Shown one piece after another: positions 18,779 to 27,792 of a stretch of 64,000 nucleotides of DNA. The translations under genes and the position numbers were made by a program. Under the pieces are notes generated by a model that was given only the letters and a program-made list of their open reading frames with translations, was not told where the DNA came from and made no database searches. Each line of letters starts with the position of its first letter. Within the stretch, counting starts at the first letter, position 1. Source of the stretch: Bacillota bacterium (lineage in GTDB: Bacteria; Bacillota; UBA4882; UBA8346); NCBI GenBank assembly GCA_023417475.1, contig JAEZFP010000054.1, positions 1 to 64,000 of the forward strand, written 5' to 3'.

Positions 18779-19231
18779 ATGAACAAAAATCCTGACAAAC
18801 CAATTTTTCCAGTAATTATTATAGACAAATTTGGGTATTTTGATATTTTATACAATGATAATGATTTTTCAGAATGCAATTTATTGGGATTAATAAAAGG
18901 GTTTTATAAGAATATGCTTTGTTATGATGGTTTTGGTAATACGTGGAAGGCAAGTGATGTTGAATCAAAATATAAAATTAACCAAATGACAGTTTTTTTG
19001 GCAAATACTATTTATAATCCAAAGATTAAAGTTAATTATAAGTGGAAACAAGATAAAAAGTATATTTTTGATGATTTGAAAAAAAGAATAATTACTTTAA
19101 TTAAAAATGATGACGATATATTAACTCAATATCATGAAAAGGCGGTATTGATTAATTTAATTAACAGAACCAACGATTTTGGGGAACTAGTTAAAAACAT
19201 TCAAAAAAATATTTTAGGAGAAATCAAATGA
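18779..19231 (+). CDS. Probable immunity protein for the RHS toxin
   Basis: This 150-aa protein has no domain I recognise. It begins 36 bp after the toxin stop on the same strand with a GGGAG ribosome site, and is extremely AT-rich compared with its surroundings. Size, position and composition are typical of cognate immunity genes that move with polymorphic toxin tips. It has no signal peptide and would act in the cytoplasm. The function is inferred from context only. Confidence 0.7.
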   Translation: MNKNPDKPIFPVIIIDKFGYFDILYNDNDFSECNLLGLIKGFYKNMLCYDGFGNTWKASDVESKYKINQMTVFLANTIYNPKIKVNYKWKQDKKYIFDDLKKRIITLIKNDDDILTQYHEKAVLINLINRTNDFGELVKNIQKNILGEIK

Positions 19232-19271
19232 TCTTCGTACAGTGCTTTCTTCCAAACAAATCGGAGGTTTC

Positions 19272-19700
19272 ATGAAACGAATTTTCCTAATCATAGTAAT
19301 CCTGTTACTTACAATATCCATCCCATTCATCGTCACAGCAACCGATGTCCCTAAACCTAAAATAACCGTCTCTCTTGACCTCATCAACATCGGTAAAGTC
19401 AAACCACCCGACATCAAAGAGCAAACTTTAACCATTCAAAACGCCGGCCAATCCGACTTGCATCTCACCTCCATCACCGTCGATTGCCCCTGCACGTCCT
19501 TTCAGTTCTTCACTCAAGACGAAATCCAAACCAACCTCCCGTTAACGATGCAACCGGGAAACAAGATCGTAGTCAAAGTAGCCTTCGACGCCGGCAAGAC
19601 CAAATATCGCGGCCGGTTTACCAAGTTAATATTGATTGGCTCAAACGATCCGGAGGAACCGATGAAGCGGATCAAGCTGATTGGCGAGATCGGGGAGTAG
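19272..19700 (+). CDS. Secreted DUF1573-domain protein
   Basis: This 142-aa protein starts at the ATG at 19272, which has GGAGG immediately upstream. An N-terminal hydrophobic stretch (RIFLIIVILLLTISIPFIV) is a signal peptide or membrane anchor. The rest matches the DUF1573/ASH-like beta-sandwich pattern, with a conserved TLTIQNAGQSDL strand, a CPCTSF Cys-x-Cys and a final SNDPEEP segment. These domains are extracytoplasmic and of unknown role. GC content returns to the normal level here, so it is probably not part of the toxin-immunity cassette. Confidence 0.8.
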   Translation: MKRIFLIIVILLLTISIPFIVTATDVPKPKITVSLDLINIGKVKPPDIKEQTLTIQNAGQSDLHLTSITVDCPCTSFQFFTQDEIQTNLPLTMQPGNKIVVKVAFDAGKTKYRGRFTKLILIGSNDPEEPMKRIKLIGEIGE

Positions 19701-19705
19701 GGGCC

Positions 19706-19849
19706 GACTCACCCCTTGCGAAACATTGTGCAAACAGCAACTTGACGGGCTTTCCCCTCTCTTTTGAAATGCAGTCGGTTGCGCAACGGAGAAGAGAGGG
19801 GAATGGCACCGGGAAACATCCGGCTGTCAGGTATCGCAAGGGGTGAGTC
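19706..19849. repeat. Nested inverted-repeat element between convergent genes
   Basis: A perfect 16-bp inverted repeat has arms at 19706-19721 (GACTCACCCCTTGCGA) and 19834-19849. Inside is a second perfect 12-bp pair at 19752-19763 (TTCCCCTCTCTT) and 19792-19803. The element fills the gap between the DUF1573 gene and the convergent acyltransferase gene, whose stop codon lies at its right edge. Related sequence occurs at 38220-38320 and 46836-46885. It has no T-run, so it may be a REP-like or MITE-like unit rather than an ordinary terminator. Confidence 0.85.
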
Positions 19850-20975
19850 ACGATTTTCTCCCCAACGCAGTTATTTTACGCCAAATATCGCCATGGGATG
19901 ATTCGTCCGGCAACTTCGCCGTCACGGGATGGACGCCGACGGGATCCGTCAAGCGAATCGTCTGCCAAGGGTTCAGTTGCGGTGAGCCAAAACAAACCTC
20001 CATCGTTCCTGCGGTCAGATCGTAGAGGATTGACCAGAGGGTCCCCAATCCTTCCGAGTAATAATGACAACAGACGCCGTCCGGCAAATGATCGCTGAGG
20101 ATGGCGCGGATCGCGGCCGGATCGATATGGGGCGCCGCCGCACGCAGCCGGGACTCCAAGGTCTGATGGCGAACGAGTGAGTGCCAGTGGCGGTCGGAGG
20201 TCAATTCGGCGGTTCCCGGCAGCGTCAGATGATTGGTGGAGCAGAGAAGCTGCTCGGGGGTCTGGGGTCCGATCTGTTTGACGGAGCGTTGCGCGCAGAC
20301 AATCTCCATCAAGGCCGCCGCGCCGCTCCGGTCGGCTACGATCAGGTTGAAGTTGAAAGCGATTGGGATAGCTTGGATCAAGTCGATCGCTTCCGGAACA
20401 GTTTGGCATCGTTCCAGCACCGTGCGGATGACCGCCCAAAACAAGCAGCCGTCCTCCTGGGGTTTCGACTTCGGTATCGCCGCCGACATGGTGACGGTTA
20501 AACCGTATTCGTTCAACCCGTCGAGCCGGCCGAAGAGATAAACCGAAAAACCGCTATGGGCGGCCTTGCCGGATACCCGGGTCGTGCATAACCGGAAATC
20601 GTCCTTCAACCCCCACTCGTAACTACGTCCCACATAAAGATGGCGGTCGGCGGTGAGCGCCGGCAACGCTGCGAAATGGCTGCAGTGTCCCCGCTCGGAA
20701 TGACTTACCGCGTAATAAACGATCCGTTCGGGATGGACGCCAACCGCGTCGGCAAACCCATGGATCTCCTCATTGACCCCCGGCGTATAACGCTCAAAGA
20801 AAGCTATCGCCCGTTTCACTTGGGTTAGATTGGTTTTCAACGGTCCCTTGGAAGTCATAAAATCCACATAGTCCGGAGCGTTGGCCAGAAACTGTTCGCC
20901 TTGGGCTTTGCCGATCTCATAAGATGTTCCTTCAAGCACGGCATATGAATAGCTTATTTCATGAACGGTTGTCAT
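19848..20975 (-). CDS. C45-type acyltransferase/amidohydrolase (Ntn hydrolase)
   Basis: This 375-aa protein is related to acyl-CoA:6-aminopenicillanic acid acyltransferase and other peptidase family C45 Ntn hydrolases. The probable self-processed nucleophile is Cys98 in GHCSHFAAL, followed by YVGRSYEW and a later GLNEYGLTVTMSA segment, as in the family. Such enzymes cleave or form amide bonds; the substrate is unknown. The ATG at 20975 has AAGGAG eight bases upstream; a GTG one codon earlier is also possible. It is monocistronic and convergent with the DUF1573 gene. Confidence 0.85.
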   Translation of the reverse strand: MTTVHEISYSYAVLEGTSYEIGKAQGEQFLANAPDYVDFMTSKGPLKTNLTQVKRAIAFFERYTPGVNEEIHGFADAVGVHPERIVYYAVSHSERGHCSHFAALPALTADRHLYVGRSYEWGLKDDFRLCTTRVSGKAAHSGFSVYLFGRLDGLNEYGLTVTMSAAIPKSKPQEDGCLFWAVIRTVLERCQTVPEAIDLIQAIPIAFNFNLIVADRSGAAALMEIVCAQRSVKQIGPQTPEQLLCSTNHLTLPGTAELTSDRHWHSLVRHQTLESRLRAAAPHIDPAAIRAILSDHLPDGVCCHYYSEGLGTLWSILYDLTAGTMEVCFGSPQLNPWQTIRLTDPVGVHPVTAKLPDESSHGDIWRKITALGRKS

Positions 20976-21369
20976 CACGGTTGCTCCTTGAGACAGTGGT
21001 AATTGGAATGTACGCTTGGCGGAGGCGCCATGCCAAAGAGCATGAAACCTTCTTGTCTAAGACATGATTCAATTTAACGGTCTTAAAATCCTATCAAAGC
21101 GCATAACATTTGGGTAAAAACCGCTGCAGCGTTGCCACGGTGCCGGATTCAAATTTGATAATTCAAAAACCATCACAAAGATTTAAAAAGGAAAAAGGAT
21201 GCCAATGGCGAAATGTAACATACTGGACTGTCAGATATGCCGTTCGAAATAGTTGAGATAAATTCAATATTTGTTTGCCAGTCACGTTAAAGGATGGAAG
21301 CGAGATAATTACTTTTTCAAACTTAGATCCACCGATAACCAGTAATAAAAGGTAAAAGGGAATAACGGT
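20976..21369. other. Intergenic region upstream of metF
   Basis: This 394-bp region separates the divergent acyltransferase gene and metF. It is AT-rich in the right half. I looked for a SAM-I or other methionine-type riboswitch and saw none. AAAAGG at about 21348 is the likely metF ribosome site. No repeat or open frame was supported. Confidence 0.5.
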
Positions 21370-22242
21370 ATGCAGATAAAAGAGTTGTACAACCAGACAA
21401 AACCGGTATTGTCGCTGGAGATTTTTCCACCGAATCAAGATTATCCGGTCGAAACGGTTTATCAGACCATTGCCGAACTTCGGGACCTCAATCCCGGTTA
21501 TATCAGCGTGACGTACGGCGCCGGCGGGGCGACCCGGGCGCGGACGGTTGAGATCGCGGCCCATATCAAAAAGCAATATCAGATTGAGACCATGGCTCAC
21601 CTGACCTGTGTCGGCCATTCCCCGGCCGAACTGGACAGCGTCATCGAACAGTTGGAAGCCAACCAGATCGAAAATGTCCTAGCGTTACGCGGCGACCCGC
21701 CCCGCAATGAACCGAACTTTACCTATCAACCCGGTCATTATCGGTATGCGACTGAGCTGGTAAAACATTTGCGCGCCAAAAACCGTTTTTGTATCGGCGC
21801 GGCGGCGTACACCGAAGGTCACACCGAGTCCAAACGCTGGCAGGATGACTGGGACCATCTTCGGGACAAAGTCGAGGCGGGAGTGGATTTTTTAGTTACC
21901 CAACTGTACTTTGACAACCGTCTTTTTTACAACTTCAAAGAGAACCTGCTGCGCCTGGGCGTCACCGTGCCGGTGTCGGCGGGAATCATGCCGATTTTGG
22001 ACAGCAAACGGATCCGGCGGATGATCAACCTCTCCGGCGCTTCGATCCCGGCCCGACTATTGCAGTTGTTTGACAAATACGCCGACCATCCCGCCGATTT
22101 TCAAAAAGCGGGGCTGGAGTATGCCACCGAACAGATACGGGACTTGCTGGAGAACGGCGTCGAAGGAATTCATTATTACACTATGAACCGCTCGGAACAT
22201 ACCCGGACCGTATTTGAAAATTTGGGATTGATAGGAAGATAG
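21370..22242 (+). CDS. 5,10-methylenetetrahydrofolate reductase
   Basis: This 290-aa TIM-barrel flavoprotein reduces methylene-THF to methyl-THF for methionine synthesis. The N-terminal LSLEIFPPN segment, the VTYGAGGATR and LALRGDPPRNEPNF motifs and the TQLYFDN stretch are diagnostic, and the length matches bacterial MetF. It is followed by rpiA after only nine bases, so the two are probably co-transcribed. Confidence 0.96.
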   Translation: MQIKELYNQTKPVLSLEIFPPNQDYPVETVYQTIAELRDLNPGYISVTYGAGGATRARTVEIAAHIKKQYQIETMAHLTCVGHSPAELDSVIEQLEANQIENVLALRGDPPRNEPNFTYQPGHYRYATELVKHLRAKNRFCIGAAAYTEGHTESKRWQDDWDHLRDKVEAGVDFLVTQLYFDNRLFYNFKENLLRLGVTVPVSAGIMPILDSKRIRRMINLSGASIPARLLQLFDKYADHPADFQKAGLEYATEQIRDLLENGVEGIHYYTMNRSEHTRTVFENLGLIGR

Positions 22243-22251
22243 ACAAAGAAA

Positions 22252-22974
22252 ATGAAAAGTGCTGAAAGCAATAAAGAGTTAAAGAAATTGGTCGGCGTTG
22301 CCGCCGCCCAACTTGTGCAGCCGGGAATGGTTTGCGGGATTGGGACCGGTTCCACCGTCACCTTTCTCATTGAGGAACTCGGCCGGCTCGTGCGGGAAGA
22401 AAAGCTGCGCTTCACCGGGGTCGCCACCTCGTTTCAATCGCGTTTGCTCTGTAAGCAATATGGCATTCCGGTTTTGGAGATCCAGGATTGCGCCGAGTTG
22501 GACTTGGCGATCGACGGCGCCGACGAGGTTGATCCGGAGTTTAACGCGATTAAAGGCGGCGGCGCCGCCCATACCCGGGAGAAGGTCGTGGCCGCCATGG
22601 CCAAGCAGTTTGTGATCATCATCGATGAATCCAAACAAGTGCCGCGGTTGGGACAGGCTTTTCCGGTTCCGGTCGAAGTGATCCCCAGCGCCTTGCAATT
22701 TGTCACCGCCCGGATCAAAGCTTTGGGCGGTCAGCTCGAACTGCGGTTGGGCGTCAAAAAAGATGGGCCGGTGATCACCGATAATGGTCAGTTTGTCCTT
22801 GACGTCCGGTTTGGCCCCGGAACGGACTTGCGCCTCATTGATCGCGAGTTGCACCGGATCCCGGGCGTGATTGAGACCGGACTTTTTTATGATTTAGCCC
22901 AAAAAGTGCTGGTGGGACGGAATGAAGGCCTGACGGTTGATACATTGGTTAAACCGGCTAAACGGTTGCATTAA
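22252..22974 (+). CDS. Ribose-5-phosphate isomerase A
   Basis: This 240-aa enzyme interconverts ribose 5-phosphate and ribulose 5-phosphate in the pentose phosphate pathway. The phosphate-binding GIGTGSTVTFLIEEL loop and the catalytic DGADEVDPEFNAIKGGGAAHTREK segment are present. It is slightly longer than the E. coli enzyme. The ribosome binding site lies in the end of metF. Confidence 0.96.
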   Translation: MKSAESNKELKKLVGVAAAQLVQPGMVCGIGTGSTVTFLIEELGRLVREEKLRFTGVATSFQSRLLCKQYGIPVLEIQDCAELDLAIDGADEVDPEFNAIKGGGAAHTREKVVAAMAKQFVIIIDESKQVPRLGQAFPVPVEVIPSALQFVTARIKALGGQLELRLGVKKDGPVITDNGQFVLDVRFGPGTDLRLIDRELHRIPGVIETGLFYDLAQKVLVGRNEGLTVDTLVKPAKRLH

Positions 22975-23123
22975 CGTACGGTTGCAAATCGGATGATTTT
23001 CGTGATGCAAGCGCAGCAAAGCGAATTATCATGCCACCAAACCTAAATTTCAATACCCGATACATGATTCAACGGGTTTTAAGAAATAATGATATGTGGT
23101 CTACATAACAAAGAGGTGTCTTT

Positions 23124-25706
23124 ATGGCGGAATTGACGGATGGCAAGATTATCCCAATCGTCCTGGAAAAAGAGATGAAAGATTCGTTCCTCGCTTATGC
23201 GATGAGCGTTATCGTCGACCGGGCGCTGCCGGACGTGCGTGACGGGTTGAAACCGGTGCACCGGCGGGTGCTTTACGGGATGTACGAGTCCAACACGACC
23301 CCGGATAAACCCTATAAGAAGTCGGCCCGTATCGTCGGAGATGTCATGGGTCGTTATCATCCGCACGGAGACGCGTCGATTTACGATACGACCGTCCGGA
23401 TGGCCCAGAATTTTTCTTATCGGCATATGTTGGTTGACGGCCATGGGAATTTCGGTTCGGTGGACGGCGATCCGCCGGCGGCGATGCGTTATACCGAAGT
23501 GCGTCTGACTAAATTGGCCATGGAGATGCTCTCGGATATCGAGAAGAAAACCGTTGATTTCCGGCCAAACTTTGATGAAAGTTTGGAGGAACCGGTAGTT
23601 TTGCCGTCACGTTTCCCCAATCTGCTTGTCAACGGCTCCGCCGGAATCGCGGTTGGGATGGCCACCAATATTCCACCCCACAATTTGGGCGAGGTGATCG
23701 ACGGCGCGGTGCTGTTGATCGACAACCCTGAGGCGGACGATAAGGAATTGATGCGTCTGATCAAAGGGCCGGATTTTCCGACCGCCGGGATTATCCTGGG
23801 CCGGGAAGGGATCCGCAATGCCTATTTAAACGGCCGCGGCTCCATCAAAGTCCGGGCGCGCACCATGATTGAAGAGATGCCCAACGGCAAAAACCGGATT
23901 ATCGTTACCGAATTGCCCTATCAAGTCAATAAAGCCCGGTTGGTTGAACAAATTGCGGGACTGGTCCGGGAAAAGACCATCGACGGCATCACCGATCTGC
24001 GCGACGAATCCGACCGCAAGGGCATGCACGTTGTGATCGAATTGCGGCGGGACGTCAACCCCAATATCATTTTAAACCAACTATACAAACACACCCCGTT
24101 GCAACAGAGTTTCGGTGTGATCATGCTGGTTTTGGTGAATAACCAACCCAAAGTGCTTTCGCTCCGGCAGATTCTCGAATATTATCTGGAACATCAGCGC
24201 GATGTCGTCACGCGCCGGACTCAGTTTGAACTGGCGAAGGCCGAAGAACGGGCCCATATATTAGAAGGATTGCGGATCGCCCTCGACCATATCGACGAAG
24301 TGATCAACCTGATCCGCTCCTCGCAAACAGTGGAGATCGCCCGGAACGGCTTGATGGAAAAGTTTGGCCTCTCCGAACGTCAAGCCCAGGCCATCCTGGA
24401 CATGCGTTTGCAACGGTTGACCGGTTTGGAACGGGATAAGATCGAGGCCGAATATGACGAATTGTTGAAGATGATCACCTATTACAAGGAATTGTTGGGT
24501 GACGTCCATAAATTGATGCAAGTCGTCAAAGAAGAGATGCTGGAGATCAAACGGAAATTCAGCGACCCGCGGCGGACCGAGATCATCGCCGACGAAGGCG
24601 AAGCCTTTGCGATTGAAGACCTAATCGCCGACGAAGATATCGTCGTCACCATGACCCATCTGGGTTATATCAAACGGTTGCCGGTCAACGCTTACAGGAG
24701 TCAACGCCGTGGCGGCCGGGGCATCGCCGGAATGTCCACCAAGGACGAGGATTTTGTGGAGCAACTGTTTGTCTCGTCGACCCACGAAAATATCCTCTTC
24801 TTCACCAATCTCGGCCGGGTTTACCACCTCAAAGGCTATGAGATTCCGGAAGCGGGACGGCAGGCGCGCGGCACCGCCATTGTCAACCTGATTCAGGTTG
24901 GCCCGGGCGAACGGGTCAACGCCATCATTCCGATTCGGGAATTCGTTCCGAACTGTTACCTCTTTATGGGGACCCGGAACGGCGTGGTTAAGAAAACTTC
25001 ATTGGAAGAGTTCTCCTCCATCCGCAAAGGCGGCTTGATCGCCATCAACTTGGATGAGAACGACGAACTGATTGATGTTAAACTGACCGACGGCAATCAA
25101 GAGGTGATTATGGTCACCGAACGCGGTCTGGCGATCCGGTTCCCCGAGACCGACGCCCGCCCCTTGGGCCGAACCGCCCGCGGCGTGAAGGGAATCTCCC
25201 TGGGCGCTCACGATCAGGTCGTCGGGATGGAAACCATTAAAGAAAAAGCTGACTTGCTGGTGATTACGTCGGCCGGTATCGGAAAACGAACCAGCCTTGA
25301 CGAATACCGGATCCAAACCCGGGGCGGCAAGGGAGTAAAGGTGATGAAGCTCACCCAACGCCATGGCCAGGTTGTCGGCATTGAAATCGTCCAAGAAACC
25401 GACGGCGTCATGGTAATCACCGCCGAAGGGATCATCATCCGGACCCGGGTTAACAATATCTCCCGGACCGGGCGCGATACCCAAGGCGTGCGGATTATGC
25501 GCTTGGACGCCGAAGACCGCGTCGTGGCTTTAGCGCGGGTCGTCGGCGACGAGGATAAAGAAGAGAGCGAAGAGGCGGAGGAGTCCGAAAAACAGGAGTT
25601 TGAAGCGGTCGATTACGACGAACCCGACGTCAATGCCGATCTGGAGACCGATGAGGAAACAGCGGCTGAAACTGCCGGGGACAACGAATCCGGACCCGAA
25701 GCGTAG
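23124..25706 (+). CDS. DNA gyrase subunit A
   Basis: This 860-aa breakage-reunion subunit of gyrase supercoils DNA with GyrB. The catalytic tyrosine is Y123 in AAMRYTEVRL. The quinolone-determining region reads HPHGDASIYD: residue 84, equivalent to E. coli Ser83, is Ala, and Asp88 is retained. The GyrA box QRRGGRG, which defines gyrase rather than topoisomerase IV, opens the C-terminal beta-pinwheel. A strongly acidic tail of about 50 residues follows. gyrB, recF and dnaA are not adjacent; rpiA is upstream. AGAGG precedes the ATG. Confidence 0.97.
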   Translation: MAELTDGKIIPIVLEKEMKDSFLAYAMSVIVDRALPDVRDGLKPVHRRVLYGMYESNTTPDKPYKKSARIVGDVMGRYHPHGDASIYDTTVRMAQNFSYRHMLVDGHGNFGSVDGDPPAAMRYTEVRLTKLAMEMLSDIEKKTVDFRPNFDESLEEPVVLPSRFPNLLVNGSAGIAVGMATNIPPHNLGEVIDGAVLLIDNPEADDKELMRLIKGPDFPTAGIILGREGIRNAYLNGRGSIKVRARTMIEEMPNGKNRIIVTELPYQVNKARLVEQIAGLVREKTIDGITDLRDESDRKGMHVVIELRRDVNPNIILNQLYKHTPLQQSFGVIMLVLVNNQPKVLSLRQILEYYLEHQRDVVTRRTQFELAKAEERAHILEGLRIALDHIDEVINLIRSSQTVEIARNGLMEKFGLSERQAQAILDMRLQRLTGLERDKIEAEYDELLKMITYYKELLGDVHKLMQVVKEEMLEIKRKFSDPRRTEIIADEGEAFAIEDLIADEDIVVTMTHLGYIKRLPVNAYRSQRRGGRGIAGMSTKDEDFVEQLFVSSTHENILFFTNLGRVYHLKGYEIPEAGRQARGTAIVNLIQVGPGERVNAIIPIREFVPNCYLFMGTRNGVVKKTSLEEFSSIRKGGLIAINLDENDELIDVKLTDGNQEVIMVTERGLAIRFPETDARPLGRTARGVKGISLGAHDQVVGMETIKEKADLLVITSAGIGKRTSLDEYRIQTRGGKGVKVMKLTQRHGQVVGIEIVQETDGVMVITAEGIIIRTRVNNISRTGRDTQGVRIMRLDAEDRVVALARVVGDEDKEESEEAEESEKQEFEAVDYDEPDVNADLETDEETAAETAGDNESGPEA

Positions 25707-25790
25707 CTCATGAGCGCAACCGCTGTCGTGTCACACGAAGATTAATCCTTGGTTGTAGCTCGCACGAATGAAGGAAATGTAAAAAACTAT

Positions 25791-25819
25791 TTGAAATTTG
25801 TTCTGTAAAGTGATATTTT
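25791..25819 (+). promoter_or_regulatory. Candidate promoter for the Lrp/aminotransferase operon
   Basis: TTGAAA at 25791-25796 and TATTTT at 25814-25819 are 17 bp apart. A second -10-like TATAAA lies near 25835. The exact start is uncertain. Confidence 0.45.
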
Positions 25820-25934
25820 AATACAAAGATTGGTATAAAATAGGGACAGTCCTCGCGGACGCCTATTTTTTATATCCGGTTTTATCATTTAACGGGATGA
25901 GACTTGACCGAAACTGACAGGGGGTTTTTGTGCA

Positions 25935-26414
25935 ATGAAAGAATTATTGGAACTTCTAGAGGCCAATGACCGGTTAACCCCGGCAGAGCTTGGCGTAATG
26001 CTCGGGATGAGCGAGACTGAAGTGAAAGCGAAGATTGCCGCCCTGGAAGCCGACAAAGTAATCCTTGATTATCGGGCGATGATCAATTGGGAAAAAGCCG
26101 GAGTCGAAAAGGTCTCCGCCGTCATTGAAGTGCGGGTCACTCCGCAGCGGGATGTCGGTTTTGACGAGATTGCCGAACGGATTTATCGTTTCGATGAGGT
26201 TAAGTCGGTCTATTTAATGTCCGGCGCCTATGACCTGATCGTGTTGATCGAAGGCACTACCATGAAAGAAGTGGCCTTATTTGTTTCGCAAAAATTAGCG
26301 ACCATCGAGAACGTGCTCAGTACGGCCACCCATTTTGTACTGAAGAAATATAAATTGGAAGGGGTCATCCTGGAAGATCACGAAGCGGTGGAGAGGTTGG
26401 TGGTCGCTCCATGA
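25935..26414 (+). CDS. Lrp/AsnC-family transcriptional regulator (AlaR-like)
   Basis: This 159-aa protein has an N-terminal helix-turn-helix (about residues 1-50, ANDRLTPAELGVMLGMSE) and a C-terminal RAM ligand/oligomerisation domain with the SGAYDLIVLIEG signature. It overlaps the following aminotransferase gene by four bases. The same pairing occurs as alaR-alaT in B. subtilis, where the regulator controls alanine transaminase, so an amino-acid-responsive role is likely. Confidence 0.9.
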   Translation: MKELLELLEANDRLTPAELGVMLGMSETEVKAKIAALEADKVILDYRAMINWEKAGVEKVSAVIEVRVTPQRDVGFDEIAERIYRFDEVKSVYLMSGAYDLIVLIEGTTMKEVALFVSQKLATIENVLSTATHFVLKKYKLEGVILEDHEAVERLVVAP

Positions 26415-27580
26415 CCCGGCAGTGGATCAATCCCACCGTTCAAGCGCTGCCTCCTTCGGGAATCCGGCGCTTCTTTGATATGGTTACGGAGATGAAAGGC
26501 GTCATTTCATTAGGCGTCGGCGAGCCGGATTTTGTTACGCCGTGGCACATCCGGGAGGCTTGTTTTTATTCGTTGGAAAAAGGCTATACCATGTATACTT
26601 CCAACTTCGGCCTGCTTGAACTGCGGGAAGAGATTGCCCGGGACCTGAAGAAAAACTATCAAGCGGAGTACGATCCGCGTCACGAGGTGTTGGTCACCGT
26701 CGGGGTGAGCGAAGCGCTTGATCTGGCGTTTCGGGCGATTATCGAGCCTGGTGATGAAGTGATCATCCCCGAACCTTGTTACGTATCGTATAATCCCTGT
26801 GTCACCATGGCCGGCGGTAAACCGGTCAATGTAATCACCCGCGCCGAGGAAGAATTCCGGGTCCGGGCCAGGGATATCGAGCCGCTCATCACCCCTAAAA
26901 CCAAAGCGATCCTGCTTTGTTACCCCAACAATCCCACCGGCGGAGTGATGACCCGCGCCATTGCGCTGGAACTTGCCGAATTAGCCTGCAAACATGATCT
27001 GTTGTTGCTTTCCGATGAAGTTTACGCTCATCTTACCTATGAAGGCGAGCACATCTGTTTTGCAACGTTACCCGGGATGCGCGAACGGACCATTCTCTTC
27101 AACGGCTTCTCGAAAGCCTACGCTATGACCGGATGGCGGTTGGGTTATGCGGCCGGACCGCAGGAATTGATCGCGGTGATGAATAAGATCCACCAGTATA
27201 CGATGCTCTGCGCGCCGATTACGGCCCAAAAAGCGGCGATTGAAGCGTTGCGCCATGGTGAAACCCACCGCAACAATATGGTCGTGGAGTACAATCGCCG
27301 CCGCCGTTTGTTCGTTAATGGCCTCAATCAGATCGGAATGACCTGTTTCGAACCGAAAGGGGCCTTCTACGCCTTCCCCTCCGTCGCGGTGACGGGAATG
27401 GACTCAACCACCTTCGCGGAAACGTTGTTAAAAGAGGAGAAGGTGGCGGTGGTGCCCGGGGAGGCGTTTGGCAAATCGGGTGAAGGATTTGTCCGCTGTT
27501 CCTATGCCTCCTCAATGACCAATTTGAAAGAAGCGTTGGTCCGGATGGGGCGTTTTGTGGAAAAACACCGGTCAGCATAA
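26411..27580 (+). CDS. Class I/II PLP-dependent aminotransferase (AlaT-like)
   Basis: This 389-aa fold-type I aminotransferase shows the LGVGEPDFVTP N-terminus, the PNNPTGGVM segment, the aspartate in SDEVYAHLTYEG and the PLP-binding lysine in NGFSKAYAMTGWRLGY. The probable reaction is transamination of alanine or aspartate with 2-oxoglutarate; the neighbouring Lrp-type regulator favours alanine. The start codon ATGA overlaps the regulator stop. Confidence 0.9.
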   Translation: MTRQWINPTVQALPPSGIRRFFDMVTEMKGVISLGVGEPDFVTPWHIREACFYSLEKGYTMYTSNFGLLELREEIARDLKKNYQAEYDPRHEVLVTVGVSEALDLAFRAIIEPGDEVIIPEPCYVSYNPCVTMAGGKPVNVITRAEEEFRVRARDIEPLITPKTKAILLCYPNNPTGGVMTRAIALELAELACKHDLLLLSDEVYAHLTYEGEHICFATLPGMRERTILFNGFSKAYAMTGWRLGYAAGPQELIAVMNKIHQYTMLCAPITAQKAAIEALRHGETHRNNMVVEYNRRRRLFVNGLNQIGMTCFEPKGAFYAFPSVAVTGMDSTTFAETLLKEEKVAVVPGEAFGKSGEGFVRCSYASSMTNLKEALVRMGRFVEKHRSA

Positions 27581-27667
27581 AACCAAGTAATTCAATTGGA
27601 TTTTCATAAAACCAGTTGTCATTTGTGTTTACGGCCTGTTTTCCGTTATCTGCAACGGAAATGTAAC

Positions 27668-27696
27668 TTGAACCAAAATCTATCTTATTATAAAAT
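27668..27696 (+). promoter_or_regulatory. Candidate promoter for pdxST
   Basis: TTGAAC at 27668-27673 and TAAAAT at 27691-27696 are 17 bp apart, about 95 bp before pdxS. Confidence 0.55.
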
Positions 27697-27792
27697 GAAA
27701 ACCAAATGGGAAATTGAAAAATTCAATTCGTCTGGGAGTCTGGGCGATTAGGCCAATTCCCCAATTTGGAAAGATTATCGGAGGTCTAGACG

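Noticed and set aside
20976..21369. SAM-I (S-box) riboswitch before metF
   Set aside because: No match to the conserved core and no terminator hairpin in the region.
23124..25706. Topoisomerase IV subunit ParC instead of GyrA
   Set aside because: The GyrA box QRRGGRG is intact and length and tail fit GyrA.
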